Positions 1 to 11,585 of a stretch of DNA of 64,000 bases are shown piece by piece. A program made the translations under genes and the position numbers. Position 1 is the first letter of the stretch. Each line of letters opens with the position of its first letter. The notes beneath the pieces are model-generated. The model searched no databases. It was not told the DNA's origin and saw only the letters and a list, made by a program, of their open reading frames with translations. Origin of the DNA: Diphasiastrum complanatum (taxonomy: Eukaryota > Streptophyta > Lycopodiopsida > Lycopodiales > Lycopodiaceae); the NCBI GenBank assembly GCA_029204225.1, contig CM055113.1, positions 29,414,303 to 29,478,302 on the forward strand, written 5' to 3'.

Positions 1-478
1 GATGTACCATAGCGTGCGAAGCTGCAATCAGCTGGATATGCAAAAAGCAAACCTTGGTAGCTCAGTCCTCTTGCGAAGTTGAATACATTGCAGCTTCAAA
101 TGTGGCGAACAAGGTAGTGTGGTTATAGATGATGTTGGAAGCAATCGGGATACCACAAGAAGGGCCACGCACGATGATGATGGACTCTCAGAGTGCCATC
201 TATCTGTCCCAGGCTCCTATCTTCCATTCAAAGACAAAACACATACCTCTGAAGTACCATCACATTCGAGATTTAATCTCGAATGTGATGAGCTCCAGGT
301 CCAATACATAAAATCAGAAGACATGATTCTAGATCTGCTCACGAAGCCTCGACAAGCCACTCTTTGCCAAGCAAAGAAAGGCAATTGGATTAAACGTGCA
401 AAGCTGCAAGGTTCAAGAGGAACGCAAAAGTCAACGAGCCTTGACTCGAAGGTCGAACGATTCGCAAATCATTTGTAG
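1..478 (+). pseudogene. Copia-A RNase H, 3' end of pol (broken)
   Basis: This is the end of a Ty1/copia polyprotein, the RNase H domain that degrades the RNA strand during reverse transcription. Reading from base 3 gives CTIACEAAISWICKK, then QSSCEVEYIAAS and, after a TAG at about base 126, MMLEAIGIPQEG and DSQSAIYL, the usual copia order. A frame change near base 290 separates this from QVQYIKSEDMILDLLTK in another frame. The same protein lies reversed at 37.1-37.8 kb, where the TAG position is a glutamine codon, so the stop is a decay mutation. The 5' part of the element lies outside the window. Confidence in the family is high. Confidence 0.85.
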
Positions 479-987
479 ATCGTAAACATACCTCCAGGAC
501 CTCGAAAATCGCAAAGCGCGAAAAACGAAAAGAAACGGAAGAAGCGAAAGGAAACAAAAGAAATGAAGGGAAATCTTTCACACTGCCAGCTGGCAACTCA
601 ATGGGCTTGGATTCTCAAACTTCATGCCCAACTGAAATGGGTGGCAATGACGGAGAGTATTTGATTAGTTGATTAGCGTTAACTACTCTTGTAATTCTTT
701 GTTTAGCTATCTTGTAAACTCCACACAGTGGAGATATAAACTATCTTTTTTGGATTAAAAAAATAGACTGTAATACTGTAAGATACAGTGAGACATAGAG
801 AGTAGAGTAGAAAACAAAAAAGAAGAGAAACGACATAGCTATGCATGAAAGTCTGCCAACGAGCAGAACACATCGAAAGAGCAGAGCGTCAGGCCGCCAA
901 CGAGCGAGACACTGACGATCTCGCTCTAAAAAATCAAACTGATAATTGATTGTTCTATTTTCATGCATCCCCTTGTCTTACGGTGTC
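479..987 (+). repeat. Copia-A 3' untranslated tract and truncated 3' LTR
   Basis: Bases 479-590 are purine-rich (runs such as gaagcgaaaggaaacaaaag) and hold the polypurine region that primes plus-strand synthesis. The LTR starts at 591 with TGGCAACTCAATGGGC and matches, in reverse, the LTRs at 36,553-37,084 and 39,499-40,025 and, directly, the one at 42,678-43,196. It contains the shared sentence ccacacagtggagatataaac. It stops at about 987, inside the LTR, where it joins a reversed Copia-E gag at a short shared string (gtcttgat). That microhomology suggests a rearrangement rather than clean insertion. Confidence 0.75.
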
Positions 988-1673
988 TTGATTTCGTGTC
1001 TTGATCATCTATGACTGATGATCCAACAACGACCATCTATTGTAAGAGATTCTTAAACTGGTTAACGTGATTCTGAAGTGAATCACCATTCGACATTTTG
1101 AGAGTGAAGAATTTTCTTCGCAGATGTAACTTAGAAGTTACGTCTCTCACATCATATAGTGAGCTCAGAATGTGCTATACTTCTTTCAAAGTTTGAGCTT
1201 CAGCTATGTGGCCAATCTAAGTGTCTGATATATTGAGAATAATAAGCGTGAAGGCTTTACCATCCTTCGACATTCATTTTGATGTAGTTGCTGCCTCTTA
1301 TGTACCTATGACAACATTCCACAACTCAATGGCGATTAACAAGGTCTTCATCTTAAATTTTCACAAGTAGTAGTTGGATCCATTCAGCTTGTCTATGATA
1401 AAACTGGCTTTACTCTAGAATCCATCTGAAACTTTAGTCTGTCGATATATTGATGACGTTAAGAGAGAGATACCATGTTCTACCACAACTGGAAATCAAC
1501 TATCTGATACTGAAATTTGATACCACAAATTAAAGAATATGATACTGTGAAAAGTATCAAATGATATCGATTTGATATCGCGAAAGATATCAAGTATTAG
1601 AGCCTTGGTATAACAGACGGCTCTGATATCATGAAGATATGTTCCGATATTATATATTAGAGCTTTGATACCA
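988..1673 (-). pseudogene. Copia-E gag remnant with primer-binding site
   Basis: On the minus strand this stretch matches the Copia-E gag at 34.3-34.9 kb and 56.0-56.5 kb, including the region encoding a copia gag (UBN2-like) core, but no long frame survives. The primer-binding site complement gctttgatacca lies at 1662-1673, one base different from the standard gctctgatacca. Two further degenerate copies of that string (ctctgatatca) occur just upstream at about 1620, which makes this leader look internally duplicated. Function is lost. Confidence 0.7.
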
Positions 1674-2165
1674 TGTTGGAAAGAGGTGATAGCAATAACA
1701 ACAAGTCGAAGGCAGTGAATGACTTCTCTAGTGCATCGAAATGGAGCCTGCTTTCCTAATGCATGACTACGCCTATCAATATTGAACAAAACATAATGAC
1801 AGAAGTCACGTTCAATCTTATAGTAACTAATTATGAAATCATTAGTACTACAGTGATTTTGTAGCCAAATAATGAATTACAAGACAAAAGCAATATGAGA
1901 TTTATCAACTACAAAACTACCATAGAGATGTGTACATTCTAATATAATACTGAATGCAATAAATGATAGACTGATTCAGCATGAAACATATGATGATGAG
2001 CACAAGACAATTGCGGATAGAAACCGCATACTCGAAGCTATCTCTGAGTAACTGAAGATCTCTTTCTGAATTTGCACTTCTGCTGATAAGCAGTAAGCGT
2101 TGATAGCAAAACTCTAAATGAAATACATAAATGAAGCTACTGCAATACACAAATAGTTAATTTTT
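1674..2165 (-). repeat. Copia-E 5' LTR (reversed)
   Basis: The edge TGTTGGAAAGAGG sits next to the primer-binding site at 1673/1674. The sequence aligns by eye with 56,798-57,350, for example gcatgactacg, atcttatagtaactaat and tactacagtgattttgtagcc are shared or nearly so. The outer end is set only approximately, by where the next coding remnant starts near 2170. Confidence 0.65.
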
Positions 2166-2171
2166 TATGTA

Positions 2172-3035
2172 CATTGACAATTGTGGCCAATCTAGCTAGT
2201 TTAGGTTACATGGTGACTATTTCAGAGTATATGACTCTAGAGAGAGGAAAGAGAATCATCACTCTCATTTATAAACATCGAAAGAAATGTTTGGAATGTT
2301 CGCAAAAGTATCTCGGCCTTGTCATTAATGGCATGGAACAGAAAAAGACGATGTTATCTCATTTCGTTAGAGTTCCAAAAAAATTGAATGAGGCTGATTT
2401 TAGTCAAATTCATCTCATTGGAGCACTTGTGTTTAATGGCACATTGGCGTCGAAAGTATTTTTAACTATCCCAGTGTTCGAAATGATCCAATTTGACAAT
2501 CACCATTGTATACATTTGCGAATTTGGTGATAATCTTTCAGAAATACTCTATTTACAACTTGACAACACTGCTAGGGAAAATAAGAATCATACTATCCTT
2601 GCTTACTTGTCCATGCTGCTAGAGAAAAAAAAATTTCAAAAAAATAAAAGTGGAATTTTTACTGGTGCACCCATGATAAAATTGATCAGATGTTTAGTTG
2701 TTTTTCCAAAAGACTGAGACACAAGAAGGCATTTTCTTTACCAGTGCTTCAAAGCATTGTCGATGAATCACATGTGCCAAAGCCAAATGTGTCGTTAATC
2801 ATCAAATGCAATGTCCAGTTCGTTTGCAATATCTGCAAAATAGTTTTGATATTGATGGAGTTGAATTAGAATTTGCGCCTTCTTCTGAATTCAAATTATT
2901 TCTTCGATGTCCTCTTCTTAGCAAATTTCTTCAGATAAAGAGCTTCCGATTATGGTGTCGAATGAGAGAATGAAGATCCATTTCTTCGGATCTCTTTTTG
3001 TAATAGCATAGATGAAACTCGTGCTAATGTAAGAC
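2172..3035 (+). pseudogene. DUF7869-like transposon protein fragment
   Basis: Two overlapping frames give a recognisable protein: HLIGALVFNGTLASKVF, then LYLQLDNTARENKNHTILAY, then DKIDQMFSCFSKRL and VDESHVPKPNV, ending with VELEFAPSSEFKLFLRC. The order (G-A-L-V, QLDN-x-REN-KN, an H-D-x-ID-x-F-S string) is what I know of the DUF7869 family, found in many uncharacterised eukaryotic transposon-like proteins. The usual GHTH just before DKIDQ is damaged by a one-base loss near 2673. At least two frame shifts break the gene. It is unrelated to the T gene at 23.8-25.8 kb as far as I can see. The bases from 3036 to 3290 hold nothing I recognise. Confidence 0.65.
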
Positions 3036-3289
3036 CTTGCTAAATAGAAATGATGATTACCCAATTTTCATAGGTGTCATGATGGCATCTGCATCGTTGA
3101 TTTATGTGCCACTTGTAGACATTTGCTCAAGAAGATTTTTGCCAAGTTGTTCAAGTGATTCAAAATGAAATCTATATCAACCATTTTGAATGAGATCAAA
3201 GTTGTAGAGTAGTTCCACATTACAAAAAGATTGAATAAATGAAATTCAATAGAACCTCATTTGAAAATCAATCGTTTGCATATCATTTG

Positions 3290-3780
3290 GATGAATTCTA
3301 ATTTAATGATATCCAGTTCTAAAATCTATTTTTGTGAAGTGTTTAGCTCCACCTAATCGATCTACCAAATCATCCATTCTGGGCAATAAATGTTTATTTT
3401 TAATAGTTACTTTATTCAATCGTTTGTAAGCCTCACACATCCGGAAGCCTCCATCTTTCTTTGCTTTCAGAAAAATAAGAGCACCCCAAGGTGATTTATT
3501 GGGTTGTATGTGATCCATCTTAAGATGATTTTCAATTCGATTAGTAATCTCTATCTTTTCTTTCTAATAAAAATGAGTGGTCTAAAGGCAAGGTGACTAC
3601 TTGGAATTAACTCAATCATGTGATCTATTGACCTACAAAGTGGTAAACCATGAGGTAATTCAATTGGAAAAACATCTTTTAATTCATCCATTAGAGAAAA
3701 TTTCAGCACAAAAGGGGCCTTTCAAAAAGATACTTTTTATTTTTTTTCTTAGAATTTTCTTCCACATGGTCTAATCAAAA
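3290..3780 (-). pseudogene. Ty3/gypsy reverse transcriptase fragment
   Basis: The minus strand reads [46 protein letters not shown] and [11 protein letters not shown], which is the fingers region of a chromovirus-type gypsy RT. Upstream, in another frame, FPIELPHGLPLCRSIDHMIEL continues the start of the RT. The fragment ends at the GYH motif, before the catalytic YxDD, so it cannot act. Bases 3780-3960 show no gene. Confidence 0.8.
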
Positions 3781-3963
3781 CACTCAAATTTGAAATCTAC
3801 GTAATGTAGCTCCTTCAAATTGATTTTTTTTTCTTTTTATAAGAACTATAATTTTGTGTCGCGGGCAGCCCGTAAATAAGCCATTTTATCTGTAGTATAG
3901 TATGCAAGTCAGCAAAAAAACAGTGTAACTTTTGAACGTCAACTGGGATTGAGATGATTACGT

Positions 3964-4337
3964 GTGCCATTAGAAAGCCCTCGACGAGAGCTTTTCAAGG
4001 ACACCCAACATGACCCAGTTCCGAGCTACGGTAAAGAAGTTATGGCCAGTCAAAGTTTTGGTCGGTCAACACTTGGTCAACCCGATGTCTCTTTCAAACA
4101 CAGTTGACCAGTTTGACCCGCTTGAAAGAGACATCGGGTTGACCAAGTGTTGACCGACCAAAACTTTGACTGGCCATAACCGGGTCAAACTTGTCAACTT
4201 CGCTTGAAAGAGATATCAGGTTGACCAAGTGTAGACCGACCAAAACTTTGACTGGCCATAACTTCTTCACCATAGCTTGGAACTAGGTCATGTTGGATGT
4301 CATTGAAAAGTTCTCGTCGAGGGCTTTCTAATGGCAC
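3964..4337. repeat. Foldback inverted repeat with nested arms
   Basis: Bases 4040-4097 and 4122-4179 are a perfect 58-bp inverted repeat with a 24-bp loop, containing cagtcaaagttttggtcgg and its complement. A third arm, 4204-4337, is an imperfect reverse complement of the longer left arm 3964-4097, so the whole is a hairpin within a hairpin. Half of the same repeat (one outer arm only) occurs at 34,085-34,165. It carries no ORF and resembles a MITE or foldback element. It ends about 40 bases before the Copia-B gag start codon, where the Copia-B 5' LTR would be expected. Confidence 0.85.
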
Positions 4338-4379
4338 CATAACAGTTGTTGTTTCTACCAACGATCTCGTTCAACCAGA

Positions 4380-5010
4380 ATGGATCCATCATCTAGTCCA
4401 TCTATCATTGACAAACTCGATGGAGATAACTACCATCTCTGGAAATTCAAGATGAAGGTTATACTTCTAGCCAAAGAACTGTGGGCATTGATGGCATAGA
4501 TTTCAAACCAGAAGGTGATGCAGCCGTCATCACCAAGTGGAGACTGAGAAATGGCAAAGCATTTGCCATGATCACCCTCAACATCAAGGACACTCAGATC
4601 AACCACATACGTGTTGCTCAGACAGCTAAGGATGCATGGGACATCCTAGTAACTCTTTACGACATTAGTGATGTTACATCCAAGCTTCATCTGAGGAAGA
4701 AATTTTTCACCCTCAGGATGTCTGACGCAGATAGTGTTTCAAGCCACCTCAACACTTTCAAAAATCTTATGGAGCAGATGACTGCAACAGGCTCAATCAT
4801 AGAAGATTTTGATGGACTCATGACTCTATTATCGTGTCTACCTGAAGCCTATGAAAATTGGGTAATGGAAAATTTCTACCCAGGAGCACCTCACTCTATC
4901 AAGAGTAATCTTGCTACTCCTACAAGAGGAGAACAGAAGATTAGCATTCTCCTCAGGCTCAGAATCGGATCCTCAAGTTCTATATTCAAAAAATTAGAAG
5001 TTTAGATCCA
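4380..5010 (+). pseudogene. Copia-B gag, N-terminal part
   Basis: Start ATG at 4380 opens MDPSSSPSIIDKLDGDNYHL, the usual copia gag start, followed after a frame shift near 4490 by AKDAWDILVTLYD, KLHLRKKFFTLRMSDADS and LSCLPEAYENWV. These are the conserved pieces of the UBN2/gag capsid domain. Gag forms the virus-like particle. A second segment at about 5090-5200 in shifted frames holds the degraded zinc-knuckle region (CRTLKYNNEKKKQ). Confidence 0.85.
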
Positions 5011-5249
5011 AGAGATCTACAAAGTCAGGCTCTATTGACAAAAAGAGCAACATGTAGTCTGGACCAAATTCCAGTTCAAGATCGAATGCAAGCCCTTCAT
5101 CATTCCAACCTATGTAGAATCCATTCTACAGATGCAAGAGGACTAGTCACGAAATCAAGGACTGTCGCACTTTGAAGTACAACAATGAAAAGAAGAAGCA
5201 GTTCCAACAACAAGCACATAGTGCTACAGCTAGTCACTCAAATCAGCAA

Positions 5250-6967
5250 TAAGAAGAAGAAGAATATGAAGCAGCTTTCATGACCAAAGTCGGAGAACAA
5301 CATGATATCGATTCTTGGTATCTAGACTCCGGAGCAACACAACACATGACTCACCATCGCAACTGGTTCAAAGACTACAAGTCGTTCACCCACTCTCGAG
5401 TTGTGCAACTTGGAGACAACTCATCACATTCAATCTAAGGTAAAGGAACAGTCAGGGTTGAATTCAAAAGAGGTGAAGTCAAGTTGCTATTTAATGTTCT
5501 CCATGTTTCAAATCTGACCAAGAATATGCTCTAAGTAAGTAGAATCACCAATTCAGGTCGGAGGGTCAAATTCGATATAGAAGGCTACACAATTCTTGAC
5601 AAATCTCGGAAGGTTTTAGCCTACGAAAAAAGAAGCAGTTATTTAGCCATTGCTATTCTTCTAACAGTCAAGCTCTTCACACAGCCGCTTCTAAATCAAC
5701 CTATATGTTGTGGCATTTCAGACTAGGCCATCTTAACTACAATAGTATTCAACAAATGTCAGTTCAGAGTCTAGTACAAGATCTGCCGTCAGTAGCAAGC
5801 CAACTTTTCCATGTGAAAGCTGTATTATCAGCAAGCATGCAAGAAGTCCCTTCAGCTCAGACTCAGTTCGTACATCCAAGGGCTTGCTTGACCTTGTACA
5901 TAGCGACATTTGTGGCCCGATGCAGACTGCTTCCATAGGGAGAGCTCTCTATTTCCTAACTTTCATCGATGACTTCTCTCGAAGGACTGCTACCTACTTT
6001 ATGAAGAGCAAATCTGAAGCATTCAAGTTCTTCATGTAATTCAAGGCATATGTAGAGAACCAAACCCAGAGGAAGATCAAGGCTCTACGCACAAATGGAG
6101 GGGGAGAGTACATCTCCACAGAATTCAAGGAGTTCTGCAAGGCCAAAAGGATACTTCAACAATACACAACCAGCTACTCACCTCATTCCAATGGTGTAGT
6201 TGAGCGGAAAAACCGGACACTCATTGAAAGTGCCAAGAGCATGCTGACCCATGTCTCTCTTCCAAAGAAATTCTGGAGAGAGGTTGTTATTACAGTTGCC
6301 TATTTACAGAATCGATCCATCACCAAAGACCTGAATGGCAAGACACCTTATGAGGTATGGACATGATCAAAACCATCACTCAAACATATTCGAGTGTTTG
6401 GGTGCATCACTTTCGCTCAGATCCCTGAAGATCTAAGAAGAAAGTTAGATGACAAGAGCAGGAAATCGATTTTTATCGGCTATTCCCAAAATCACAAGGC
6501 ATACAAGCTCTACAATTTGGATATCGAGAAGGCATTCACCAGTAGAGATGTCATTTTCATGGAAGACCAGTTCCTCGGCCACAAAGGAAAAACTATTGAT
6601 AATTCCGACTCACGAATCGAGCAACCAGTCAAATCTGATCCAGAGAATCAACTGCAGAATATTGACGTTGACTCATACGATGAATCAGAACCTTAATGAG
6701 TCAACCCACATCAGAAGACCAAAGTTCAACCTAGAAGGTCGAACAGGTCCAAACAACCTCCATCTAGATCTATGGATGATTCGGCCTGCTACTTTGTGCA
6801 GGAACCAAACACAGTTGATGAGGTGATGTCTACTTTTGATGCTGACCAGTGGAAAGCAGCAATGGACACCGAATTTGATTCTCTTGTGGAGAATTAAACA
6901 TGAACACTCACTGAGCTGCCAAAGGATCGAAAACCAATTCCATGAAAATGGATATTCAAGGCAAAGT
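5250..6967 (+). pseudogene. Copia-B protease and integrase (broken)
   Basis: The order is protease (WYLDSGATQHMT, with active-site DSGA), GAG-pre-integrase (LWHFRLGHLNYNSIQQM) and integrase core (HSDICGPMQT, YFLTFIDDFSRRT, YSPHSNGVVERKNRTL), then the integrase C-terminal part (KSIFIGYSQNHKAYKLYN, SRDVIFMEDQF). The second catalytic aspartate, normally in R-S-D-N-G-G-E-Y, is replaced here: the sequence reads RTNGGGEY. Several stops and shifts are present. The frame reaches the start of RT (WIFKAKY) and is cut by the LTR-D insertion at 6968. Confidence 0.88.
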
Positions 6968-6968
6968 A

Positions 6969-7799
6969 TGTGCAAAAAGTACAAAAAGGACCAAGAGTAG
7001 ATCCTAATCTGATTCTCAAGAGGGATTGGTTGTCAGATTACTTGATCTATCAATCTACTTCAGATTAAGATCAATCTAGATCAATTCTAGACACAAAATC
7101 CTAACAAGAACAATCATTAATTGAAGGTAAGTCTACTTCATGGTTTCACATGTGTGAAACACTGTCTGAGTATGGACTCCAACCTGAAAGTAAAGAACAC
7201 ATTGATATAACCTCAAAACAATCAAAACAAATGTAGACAAATGGAGAGAATCACTCAAAATTGCTTCCAAAACCAAGATTGGTGTCTCACATTGATTATG
7301 GCTAAATGTGGCTCTATATATACAACAAGTGGGAGCTTGTGGTACTGATCATCCCTCTGATCCCACATGTGTGAAGCTGCTTTGTCATATGATGATTCAT
7401 CATGCAAAACTGACACTTGGGCAAAACCTTCTATTTTGAGCACTTTTGATCCATTTTACTTCTATATGGAGATCTACTTGGAAATCTTCTAGAAGTCAAA
7501 ATTCGCCTACTTCAGCTTATTCCACACATGTGAGCTGTCCTCTACACGTGATATGACACCTATCCAAAGGATGTGGCTCATGCAATCAATAGATTGATGC
7601 CCATGTGTCATATATCTAGAAAACTAGTTTTTGGCCTTTTTAGCCACTAGAACTTGAATTAAATCATATGTACATCCTATATGATTATGGTACATGACAA
7701 GTAAACTAGTTTCACACGTGGGAACAGGATCCACACATGTGTGTTTATCCATGTACAAGATTTTTGGCCTCTACCAAGCTTATTTTTTCAATTTTCACA
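6969..7799 (-). repeat. LTR-D 3' LTR
   Basis: Edges are TGTGCAAAAAGTAC and CAATTTTCACA. It pairs with 10,754-11,585. It carries several near-palindromic E-box or G-box strings (ACACATGTG, CACACGTGGG). Confidence 0.93.
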
Positions 7800-7939
7800 C
7801 TCCCACTCAAAAATCTAGCTTGGTAAATTTAGCTTGATGGAAAACATGATGATCTTGAACTTGACTCCATGGGCTGAATTGGTCTTTGCTGGTTCAAAAG
7901 GTGTGAAGATCGGCCAATGAGCTTGATGTTGATCTGAAA

Positions 7940-8458
7940 TCACCATATCCATGATAGTGCTTCTTTGATGTTGACATCTTTGATGAACTTGAGAGCTTTG
8001 CACCATCCTAGCACCTCCAAAATTGATTCCTTCCAATTTTCATGTAGATACTTGACTTTGAGGCTTGCTCCTTCTTCATGTGCATGCTCCTCTTTGATGG
8101 AAATCCGAGACCTCCATGTCTCATAATGATCACAACAAGTATGACCATTCAATATGCACTTCCTGTGATTATCAAGATTACTTATGCTAGAAACATAAGT
8201 CCAAAAATCACCACAACTTGGCATGATTTTTCCAATATTGAAATCAAAAGGTATTTCCATCTCAATAAGGCTAACTATTTGCTTATGGATATAAGTGTCC
8301 ACTTTGGATGCTTCATTTATTCTCATAAGAAGTTTACAACTTGCCTTTAAGATTGAAAACTTACAATTTTCATCTTTATGAATGAACACATCATTCATGA
8401 TCTTATTGAAACCCAAAGATCCTACATTATGAAGATATTTCAATTTCCTTGACTTCAT
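7940..8458 (-). CDS. LTR-D internal ORF of unknown function
   Basis: A 172-codon frame next to the 3' LTR. I do not recognise its fold. It is rich in Lys, Ile and Glu and contains YETWRSRISIKEEHAHEEGA. The LTR-C element has an ORF in the equivalent place (17,358-18,029) with faintly similar spacing of charged segments, which might mean a shared accessory ORF, but I could not align them convincingly. It may be a remnant of pol that has diverged past recognition. Confidence 0.4.
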   Translation of the reverse strand: MKSRKLKYLHNVGSLGFNKIMNDVFIHKDENCKFSILKASCKLLMRINEASKVDTYIHKQIVSLIEMEIPFDFNIGKIMPSCGDFWTYVSSISNLDNHRKCILNGHTCCDHYETWRSRISIKEEHAHEEGASLKVKYLHENWKESILEVLGWCKALKFIKDVNIKEALSWIW

Positions 8459-8471
8459 AACTAATGTAAGC

Positions 8472-9158
8472 TTACAAGGAAAACACTTTTAAGGCATCAC
8501 ACTCAACTAGTATTGCCTTAATCCACCTTTGAGGTACAAAAATCTCTTCAAAGCAAAATGGTTCTTCATAAGTTGACATGATAGCATAAATGAAACTATT
8601 TTCATTTTGAGATTGCTCCTTATTCTTGATTGATTTCTCTTGGATAATAACAATAAGTTTGAACTTATCTAAAGTTCCAAGCAAACTACTCTCCAAGGAC
8701 ATGAGATAAATCCAAGTTACTTTTATGAAAGTGACATCTATCTTTGCATCTTGAACCAAAGAATGCACTTCCAAATGAAAAATCTCAAAAGATTTGACAT
8801 GTATTGTGATGGACTCTTGAAGACAAATCTTGCAAGTCCTTGTGAGACTCCAAGCCTCATTCACCTTTCCACAAAGGAAACACCTTCCCTTGGACTTGTC
8901 CTTCTTGTATTTGCATTTCAAACTTGAAGCTCCATCCTTCACCTCGGCCCCCTTGCTTTGGTTCTCCTTGGATGGATTGGTCTTCTTTTTGTAGCATCTT
9001 GAGAAAATATATCTTCCCTTGCCACAAAGGTTGCACTTAGGATCCTTTCTTTCCTTCAATAGGATGCCACCTATTGATGCCATGTGAATAAAAACCTGTG
9101 ATATGATTCTAAAAATGTAATTTGTGACTTTCAAGAGACTAGATTTGAACATCTTCAA
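8472..9158 (-). pseudogene. LTR-D gag zinc-knuckle and RT-start remnant
   Basis: The N-terminal third holds CNLCGKGRYIFSRCYKK, a CCHC-like knuckle whose histidine position is replaced (R-Y), and CFLCGKVNEAWSL, a second broken one. The C-terminal end reads EEPFCFEEIFVPQRWIKAIL, which matches the start of the copia RT domain (E-P-x-x-F-E-E ... W-x-x-A). Protease, integrase and the RT core between and after are missing. It therefore looks like a deletion derivative of a copia element. Confidence 0.65.
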
Positions 9159-10753
9159 TAATCTAGAATGATCTACAAAAGATCTAGCTCACAAACCTAA
9201 GAATCAATCTTCACACTAATGACTAGTCACTTGGAAAATTTGCTTTGATCACTAAGACAAAAGCACACACTATTTGAATCAAATCACAAAAGAAATCAGA
9301 TCCAATCTCCTATTGGAATCATCAAATACCAATGACTCTTTCTTTTGAAAGTTGAAATGGATATGAAAAGATTTGACACCTAGATTTTCCTTTTCACTTG
9401 ACTAGTTCTCTCAACACTTGAGATTCTTGAACAAAAGATGGGTTTTGTTTCAAACACATGAAAATCAAACTTAATCACTTCTTTTTGACTCACTCTTGAC
9501 CCAAATAGTCTCACACTTGAGATTTAGAATGAATTTGATTTGATTTGACAACAAACTATACCACCAATTTTTCACAAAAAAAATTAGACAACTAGAGATT
9601 CACAAAGATCTCAACCATGCATGAATACTCAAATATAAACTCCTCCTCATTCTAGACATCCAATGGAATCTCAAATTGACTCTCACACTCTCACAAAGAA
9701 AGTTGAATAGAACTAACTTGAGCTTCATACATACTATGTCAATTTTTGCTCAATAAATTGATTCAATCACCCCTATTGGATTCTACCAATTACTCTACTT
9801 TTTAGGATTTGGAATGAAATTCAAAATCAAAAGTTGTGATTTTTCTCACTAAGATATTGTGCTTCAAAGATCTAATGCCACTTAGACAGATTTGATCACC
9901 TAGGAGAATACAAATTCTCCACCAATAACAACACAAAATGAGCTTCTAGATCTTGCCTTCTACAAAGGAAGGAACTCTTAGAAAATTGGATCTCTCTCTA
10001 CACATTTGCCATAGACACCTTAATGACTCTTTTCAAACCTCACAAACACTCAAACAAATTGAGTAGGATTGAATAATGTGACTTGGATCTCAATCTCTTT
10101 TCTAGAACTTTCAATTGAAGCCAATCTATGTCAAATTCTACAAAAGATTTGCATAGATGCTCTATATGCACTAGAAACTCTCAAAGGTTTCGCTTGGAGG
10201 ACAGAGCCAAGGATGTTTTCTAGCAAATTGATGCTTCTAAACTTGACCCTATCACTCTTGAACAAATCTAGAGTGATGGTACAATGGATTTCAACCTCTC
10301 ACCTTGCATATCACTCCTTAATCTATGATTTTTAGCAAAATCTCTCTTAACTTCAACATACACTCAAAAAATCAGAGATAATCAATTAATGCACGTAATT
10401 CAAGCTTCAAATTTAATTTCTTGGCTGATCTAATCCAAGAACTAATCAAGGGATTAGATTCTCTATAGAAAATGCTTGATTTTGCACCAAAAATCTCTCA
10501 AATTGGGTGTGTGAGTCAAATTGTACAAATTTTTGAATTTTCTCAGCCAAAACCGGAGCTGTATGGACTCACACGTGTGAAAAGGGTTCCTACAGCCCAC
10601 AACAAGTTCTGGTCCAAAAATTTTGAGAATATCTATCAAATCCAACTCGCTACCCAAAATTTGACTAGTTCCCAAAAAACTGCTAATTTTGGCTTTGATT
10701 TGGATTAACCCTATCAATTTCAACAAAACCTCTTGTACTAGGCTCTGATACCA
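9159..10753 (-). other. LTR-D 5' internal region without coding capacity
   Basis: About 1.6 kb between the primer-binding site (10,742-10,753) and the gag remnant. It is AT-rich with no convincing frame on either strand. An autonomous copia would have gag here. Confidence 0.6.
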
Positions 10754-11585
10754 TGTGCAAAAAGTACAAAAAGGACCAAGAGTAGATCCTAATCTGATCC
10801 TCAAGAGGGATTGGTTGTCAGATTACTTGATCTATCAATCTACTTCAGATTAAGATAAATCTAAATCAATTCTAGACACAAAATCCTAACAAGAACAATC
10901 ATTAATTGAAGGTAAGTGTACTTTATGGTTTCACATGTGTGAAACACTGTCTGAGTATGGACTCCAACCTGAAAATAAAGTACACATTGATAGAACCTCA
11001 AAACAATCAAAACAAATGTAGACAAATGGAGAGAATCACTCAAAATTGCTTCCAAAACCAAGATTGGTGTCTCACATTGATTATGGCCAAATGTGGCTCT
11101 ATATATACAATAAGTGGGAGCTCGTGGTACTGATAATCCCTCTGATCCCACATGTGTGAAGGTGCTTTGTCATATGATGATTCATCATGCAAAACTGACA
11201 CTTGGGCAAAACCTTCTATTTTGAGCACTTTTGGTCCATTTTCCTTCTATATGGAGATCTACTTGGAAATCTTCTAGAAGTCAAAATTTGCCTACTTCAG
11301 CTTATTCCACACATGTGAGCTGTCCTCTACACATGTGATATGACACCTATCCAAAGGATGTGGCTCATGCAATCAATAGATTGATGCCATGTGTCATATG
11401 TCTAGAAAACTAGGTTTTGGCCTTTTTAGCCACTAGAACTTGAATTAAATCATATGTACATCCTATATGATTATGGTACATGACAAGTACACTAGTTTCA
11501 CACGTGGGAACAGGCTCCACACATGTGTGTTTATCTATATACAAGATTTTTGGCCTCTACCAAGCTTATTTTTGCAATTTTCACA
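10754..11585 (-). repeat. LTR-D 5' LTR
   Basis: It begins TGTGCAAAAAGTAC directly after the primer-binding-site complement and ends TTTTCACA before the duplicated target AAGTA. It is the partner of 6969-7799. Confidence 0.93.

Larger units (their letters stand above)
6969..11585 (-). mobile_element. LTR-D, complete nested non-autonomous LTR retrotransposon
   Basis: Two LTRs of about 831 bp (6969-7799 and 10,754-11,585) flank a 2.95-kb interior. A perfect 5-bp target duplication AAGTA lies at 6964-6968 and 11,586-11,590, and removing the element rejoins the Copia-B RT frame. The primer-binding-site complement gctctgatacca at 10,742-10,753 shows it runs on the minus strand. A purine tract (TTGAGTGGGAG) lies at the other LTR. 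The LTRs differ at roughly 25 positions by eye, about 3%. The interior lacks protease, integrase core and most of RT, so it must have relied on other elements. Confidence 0.93.

Noticed and set aside
741-968. Minus-strand frame within the Copia-A LTR
   Set aside because: The same LTR at other sites does not keep this frame, and it shows no domain.
1662-1673. tRNA genes suggested by the repeated TGGTATCAGAGC strings
   Set aside because: All are primer-binding sites abutting LTR edges; no cloverleaf can be built around them.
7255-7443. 62-codon frame repeated at 11,040-11,228
   Set aside because: It repeats only because both lie in the two LTRs of LTR-D; not a gene.
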